NCBI RefSeq assembly: GCF_021088345.1 | Contig: NZ_CP088156.1 | Span: forward strand, 4,898,001 to 4,962,000 | From: Bradyrhizobium ontarionense | Lineage (GTDB): Bacteria > Pseudomonadota > Alphaproteobacteria > Rhizobiales > Xanthobacteraceae | Length of the DNA stretch: 64,000 nt | Direction of reading: 5' to 3' | In this document: positions 61,063 to 64,000 of the stretch, one piece after another | Layout of the letters: the number at the start of each line of letters is the position of its first letter | Numbering within the stretch: position 1 is the stretch's first letter | Notes under the pieces: model-generated | Databases searched by the model: none | What the model was told of the DNA's origin: nothing | What the model saw: the letters and a program-made list of their open reading frames with translations, nothing else | Made by a program: the position numbers and the translations under genes

Positions 61063-61084
61063 GCGACGTGAATGGGACATGAAG
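61063..61084 (-). promoter_or_regulatory. Shared 22-nt upstream motif, copy 2
   Basis: On plus it reads AGCGACGTGAATG-GGA-CATGAA, 20 of 22 identical to copy 1, and is 105 bp upstream of the His-rich gene start. On minus TTCATGTCCCATTCAC again has TTCA units 11 bp apart. Confidence 0.55.
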
Positions 61085-61246
61085 ACCTGCGCCACGAGCA
61101 GAATGCCGGTGACGCTCTGCGGTTCCGCGGCGTCACGCGACATATCGGCACTGTGTCACGATGGTCACGCTACCGCGCCTGCATACATCTGGTGACGCCG
61201 TTCCCCGCTGGCCGCGAGACGAAGCTCACGACGACCAGGCTGACGG

Positions 61247-61576
61247 TCAGCCGCGCCGCCAATAGCAGCTCATATGCGGCACGATCACGGTCCCGCTCGG
61301 CCGGTGCTCCTCGACATAGTTCGCATCGCACACGCGCACCGCATTCGGCCCCGGATTATAGCGTGGCGCCACATCCGGCTGCCAGTGCCCCTCCTCGCGG
61401 GGGTAGATGGGAATGCGCTTCAGGCGACGCTGCGCCGAGACATCCGTGCTCACATCGCTCTCGGTCATTCCGAGCTGCGCCACAGACCTCTGCTCGGCCT
61501 TTGCCCCGGCAGAGATCGAGATCACGACCGTCGCCGCCAGCGCCGTCCCGGCCAGCACCATCGACATCCGTCTCAT
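61247..61576 (-). CDS. Small exported hypothetical protein with Cys pair
   Basis: 109 residues from 61576 (MRRMSMVLAGTALAAT). The signal peptide (about 4-26, ending AGAKAEQ) is followed by a mature domain with RRLKRIPIYPREEGHWQPDVAPRY and a C-terminal pair of cysteines (RVCDANYVEEHRP, HMSCYWRRG). The pattern suggests a small disulfide-bonded periplasmic protein. I do not recognise the family. Confidence 0.7.
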   Translation of the reverse strand: MRRMSMVLAGTALAATVVISISAGAKAEQRSVAQLGMTESDVSTDVSAQRRLKRIPIYPREEGHWQPDVAPRYNPGPNAVRVCDANYVEEHRPSGTVIVPHMSCYWRRG

Positions 61577-61702
61577 GCGTCCCCCAAAACTCAAATCGCG
61601 CGGCGAGACGGTCGCCGTTTTCACTTCCCGCGTCAACGGCAACCGCGACAAATGTCATAGAACTAGGATGCAAGGCGATCAAAGCCGGGCTAGAAGGCGG
61701 CA

Positions 61703-62101
61703 ATGTGGACAGATCTGAAAGCCCCCTCGCTCGCCGACATGGAAGCCATGGCGCATGAGATGTTCGAGCGTCTGCCGGACCATTTCCGCACCATGTGCGA
61801 GGGTGTCGTCATCCGGGTCGACGACTTCCCGACCGAGGAGGTGCTCGACGAGATGGAGGCCGAGAGCGAGTTCGACCTGCTCGGCCTGTTCCAGGGCACC
61901 GGACTGCCGTTTCGCAGCAATGACGACCTGCCGCGCCTGCCCAACATGATCTGGCTCTACCGTCGTCCGATCCTGGACTACTGGGCCGAGCACGACGAGA
62001 GCCTCGGCCACATCGTCCGCCACGTCCTGATCCACGAGATCGGCCATCATTTCGGAATGTCCGATGACGACATGACGGCGATCGAGGCCGCCGTCGATTG
62101 A
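61703..62101 (+). CDS. Metallopeptidase family protein (minimal zincin)
   Basis: 132 residues. The zincin motif HEIGHHFGMSD begins at His111, with the third ligand likely in the following HFGxSD segment, as in the Possible_zincin/DUF1025 family of small predicted metallopeptidases. The N-terminal PSLADMEAMAHEMFERLPDHF helix is also characteristic. No signal peptide is present, so the protein is cytoplasmic. Substrate unknown. It is divergent from the Cys-pair exported protein and upstream of leuD. Confidence 0.85.
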   Translation: MWTDLKAPSLADMEAMAHEMFERLPDHFRTMCEGVVIRVDDFPTEEVLDEMEAESEFDLLGLFQGTGLPFRSNDDLPRLPNMIWLYRRPILDYWAEHDESLGHIVRHVLIHEIGHHFGMSDDDMTAIEAAVD

Positions 62102-62207
62102 CCGGGGGCGGCTGAGACGCCTGGGATTTGACTCGGGGATTTGACTTTATCCGTCCCGCCAATCGGGCTAAACAGCAGGCCTGCCCGTATTCTCGAAGGT
62201 GCCCCCG

Positions 62208-62810
62208 ATGGACAAGTTCACCACGCTGGAAGGCGTCGCCGCGCCGCTGAAGATCATCAATGTCGACACCGACATGATCATCCCCAAGCAGTACCTGAAG
62301 ACCATCAAGCGCACCGGCCTTGGCAAGGGCCTGTTCTCGGAACAGCGCTACAAGGACGACGGCAGCGAGAACCCGGATTTCGTGCTCAACCAGCCGGCCT
62401 ATCGCAACACCAAGATCCTGGTCGCCGGCGACAATTTCGGCTGCGGCTCGAGCCGCGAGCACGCGCCCTGGGCGCTGCTCGATTTCGGCATCCGCTGCGT
62501 GATCTCGACCTCGTTCGGCGACATCTTCTACAATAACTGCTTCAAGAACGGCATCCTGCCGATCCGCGTGTCGCAGGCCGATCTCGACAAGCTGTTCGAC
62601 GACGCCGAGCGCGGCGCCAACGCGACCCTGACGATCGATCTCGCGAGCCAGGAGATCCGCGGCCCCGACGGCGGCACCGTGAAGTTCGAGATCGACCCGT
62701 TCCGCAAGCACTGCCTGCTCAACGGCCTCGACGATATCGGCCTGACGCTGGAGAAGAAGGCCTCGATCGACAGCTACGAGGCCAAGCTGGCCGAGCGTGC
62801 CTGGGCCTGA
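62208..62810 (+). CDS. leuD: 3-isopropylmalate dehydratase small subunit
   Basis: 200 residues from 62208 ([22 protein letters not shown]). The LeuD swivel domain motif [17 protein letters not shown] and the [19 protein letters not shown] segment are intact. It partners LeuC. TTTGACT sequences at about 62128 and 62144 are possible -35 elements of its own promoter, which fits a leuC terminator upstream. Confidence 0.97.
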   Translation: MDKFTTLEGVAAPLKIINVDTDMIIPKQYLKTIKRTGLGKGLFSEQRYKDDGSENPDFVLNQPAYRNTKILVAGDNFGCGSSREHAPWALLDFGIRCVISTSFGDIFYNNCFKNGILPIRVSQADLDKLFDDAERGANATLTIDLASQEIRGPDGGTVKFEIDPFRKHCLLNGLDDIGLTLEKKASIDSYEAKLAERAWA

Positions 62811-62836
62811 GCCGGCGCTGAACGGTAGAGTTCGCG

Positions 62837-62866
62837 GGCCCCGGACCTCGTCCGGGGCCTTGTTTC
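62837..62866 (+). terminator. Rho-independent terminator after leuD
   Basis: Perfect 10-bp arms (62837-62846 and 62850-62859) with a CTC loop, followed by TTGTTTC. It is 26 bp after the leuD stop. Confidence 0.85.
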
Positions 62867-62896
62867 GAGAGTAGCCCGACGAGAACAGGTCAGCCG

Positions 62897-63700
62897 TTGA
62901 CGCGCGTCTTGCCCGAGGTCGTGACGTTCTGGCGCGGGCCGCTCGATCGGCTGCGCCAGACCTGCCTGCGCTCGCAGCTTGCCGCCGGCCACAACGTCAC
63001 CGTCTACAGCTTCGATCCGCTGCCGGGCCTGCCCGACGGGGTCGGGAACGCCGAGGCCGAGGCGGTCCTGCCCTATGCGTTCTCCGAACGGCTGCGCCCG
63101 CCGCAGCCGGACGGCAGCTGGCGCGACTGGACCACCTTGCAGTTCAGCGACTTCTTCCGGATGCGGCTGATGGCGCAGGGCGCCGGGATCTGGCTCGACG
63201 CCGACGTGCTGCTGCTGCGGCCGGTCGAGATCGACCCCGCGCTGCCCTTTTTCGCCTGGGAGCGGCCGCGCCAGCTCGGCAATTCCGTCCTCTATCTGCC
63301 GCCGAACGACCCGATCGTCGCTGAATTCGATGCGCTGATGGCACAGGAGGAACTGACACCGAACTGGCTGTCGCTGCGCCACCGGCTCACCTTCGCAGCT
63401 CGCCGCCTGCGCGGCGGCTCGAAGCGCCTGTCGGACATTCGCGTCGCGATCTTCGGCCCCGCGGCGCTGACGGCGCTGGCGCGCCGCCATGGCTCGCTGC
63501 GCCATGCGCTGCCGAAGCGCAGCTTCTATGCCGTCCACGCCGAGCCGAAGGCCTTCTTCGACCCTTCCGACTTCTCCGCCCTGATCAGCGATCCCGCCAT
63601 CGTCGGCCTGCACGTCTCGCCGAAGGGCCGCGGCGGCGAGACGCCGGCGCCCGGCAGCCTCTATGCGTGGGCGGCCGGCCGCTTCGACGCGCGAAGCTGA
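62897..63700 (+). CDS. Glycosyltransferase-like protein with DXD motif (GT32-like)
   Basis: 267 residues from a TTG at 62897 (MTRVLPEVVTFWRGPLDRL). The N-terminal FWRGPLDRLRQTCLRSQLAAGHNV pattern and the metal/nucleotide-sugar DXD motif in GIWLDADVLLLRP (Asp101/Asp103), preceded by SDFFRMRLM, resemble GT32 or capsular-polysaccharide-type transferases. There is no signal peptide or membrane helix, so it acts in the cytoplasm on nucleotide-sugar donors. Acceptor unknown. The start is uncertain because no ATG is nearby. Confidence 0.75.
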   Translation: MTRVLPEVVTFWRGPLDRLRQTCLRSQLAAGHNVTVYSFDPLPGLPDGVGNAEAEAVLPYAFSERLRPPQPDGSWRDWTTLQFSDFFRMRLMAQGAGIWLDADVLLLRPVEIDPALPFFAWERPRQLGNSVLYLPPNDPIVAEFDALMAQEELTPNWLSLRHRLTFAARRLRGGSKRLSDIRVAIFGPAALTALARRHGSLRHALPKRSFYAVHAEPKAFFDPSDFSALISDPAIVGLHVSPKGRGGETPAPGSLYAWAAGRFDARS

Positions 63701-63776
63701 CGTCCCGGCCTTGCCGCCAGCGCGCGGCCGTACCGCTGCTTGATCTACCGCAACGTCCGGGCGGCAACCCGGTGAT

Positions 63777-63792
63777 TGATTGCATGCAATCA
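63777..63792. promoter_or_regulatory. 16-bp perfect palindrome upstream of the DUF6455-like gene
   Basis: TGATTGCATGCAATCA is a perfect palindrome ending 13 bases before the ATG at 63806. Its position over the likely leader or promoter would suit an autorepressor of TetR, MarR or GntR type. No regulator gene is visible in the window. Confidence 0.5.
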
Positions 63793-63805
63793 TCGGAGAC
63801 GTGCC

Positions 63806-64000
63806 ATGACTGCAGATGCCAAGCCCTATCCCAGGGTCCAGTTCCTGATCGATACGTTCGCGCAATGGCTCAGGCATCGGCGTGAGCTCAGCGAGCTCCG
63901 GCAGTTGGACCGCGACGATTTCGAGCGTATCGCGATGGACCTGCAGGTCACGCCGGCCGATCTCGACGAGTTGGTGCGTCACGGCGAGCACGCCGCGGAC
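63806..64000 (+). CDS. DUF6455-like protein, truncated by the window edge
   Basis: 65 residues are visible and the frame continues past the window. It begins MTADAKPYPRVQFLIDTFAQ. The REL-x2-LRQLDRDDFERIAMDL-x-VTPADLDELVRHG pattern matches the DUF6455-type small proteins of Rhizobiales, with a helix-turn-helix-like spacing of helices (about 28-60). C-terminal cysteines seen in some members would lie outside the window. Function is unknown. Confidence 0.65.
   Translation, partial: MTADAKPYPRVQFLIDTFAQWLRHRRELSELRQLDRDDFERIAMDLQVTPADLDELVRHGEHAAD

Overview
The window is a gene-dense, GC-rich chromosomal segment that reads as an alphaproteobacterium of the Bradyrhizobium/Rhodopseudomonas group (Nitrobacteraceae). 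The reasons are the protein sequences, an F1 ATPase operon (atpHAGDC) without F0 genes, the mdh-sucCDAB-lpdA order, several rhizobial DUF families (DUF2794, DUF4337, DUF6455-like), and abundant palindromic intergenic repeats. Almost all of it is core housekeeping sequence. I see no phage, transposase, CRISPR array, plasmid function, tRNA or rRNA.

Layout. 1-5.4 kb: the 3' end of ctpA, a polysaccharide-deacetylase-family protein, two tandem RppH-type Nudix hydrolases, and a convergent class III cyclase with an unusual Cys-pair C-terminal module. 5.6-10.8 kb: the F1 ATPase operon on the minus strand. 11.4-17 kb: an RlpA-like protein, priA, xerC and two small membrane proteins. 17-27.7 kb (minus): a TCA-cycle unit reading mdh, sucC, a DUF1579 gene, a 42-residue membrane microprotein, sucD, sucA, sucB, an SDR oxidoreductase, lpdA. 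27.9-36.3 kb: zapE, thpR, a GDSL esterase divergent from an ABC transporter pair, a Bax-inhibitor-1 family protein, a GNAT acetyltransferase and DUF2794. 36.4-36.6 kb: a probable structured small RNA with a strong terminator. 36.7-43.7 kb: a DUF1223 protein and acnA on minus, divergent from the cytochrome c maturation genes ccmABCD and ccmG. 43.8-51.3 kb: yciB, ftsY, an RluA-type pseudouridine synthase, mtaB-dapF, a GyrI/SOUL-like plus SIMPL pair, and an MBL hydrolase. 51.7-57 kb: ffh, rpsP, rimM, a zinc-less MDR oxidoreductase, trmD and rplS. 57.4-62.8 kb: leuC and leuD, separated by an island of small exported low-complexity proteins and a zincin. 62.9-64 kb: a glycosyltransferase-like gene and a partial DUF6455-like gene.

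How it fits together. The region links central carbon metabolism (2-oxoglutarate dehydrogenase, succinyl-CoA synthetase, malate dehydrogenase, aconitase) with ATP synthesis and cytochrome c maturation. The acnA/ccmA divergent promoter region carries an Irr-type ICE-like inverted repeat, and ccmC carries a FixK/FNR-like box at a good activating distance. Iron/heme and oxygen control are therefore inferred for this block. Translation and secretion functions (ffh, ftsY, rpsP, rimM, trmD, rplS, mtaB) cluster to the right.

No large undescribed system is evident. The best leads are small: the sRNA candidate, the ICE and FixK-like sites, a 22-nt motif shared about 100 bp upstream of two exported-protein genes, the microprotein in the suc operon, and the repeated Cys-pair sensor-like module on the cyclase.
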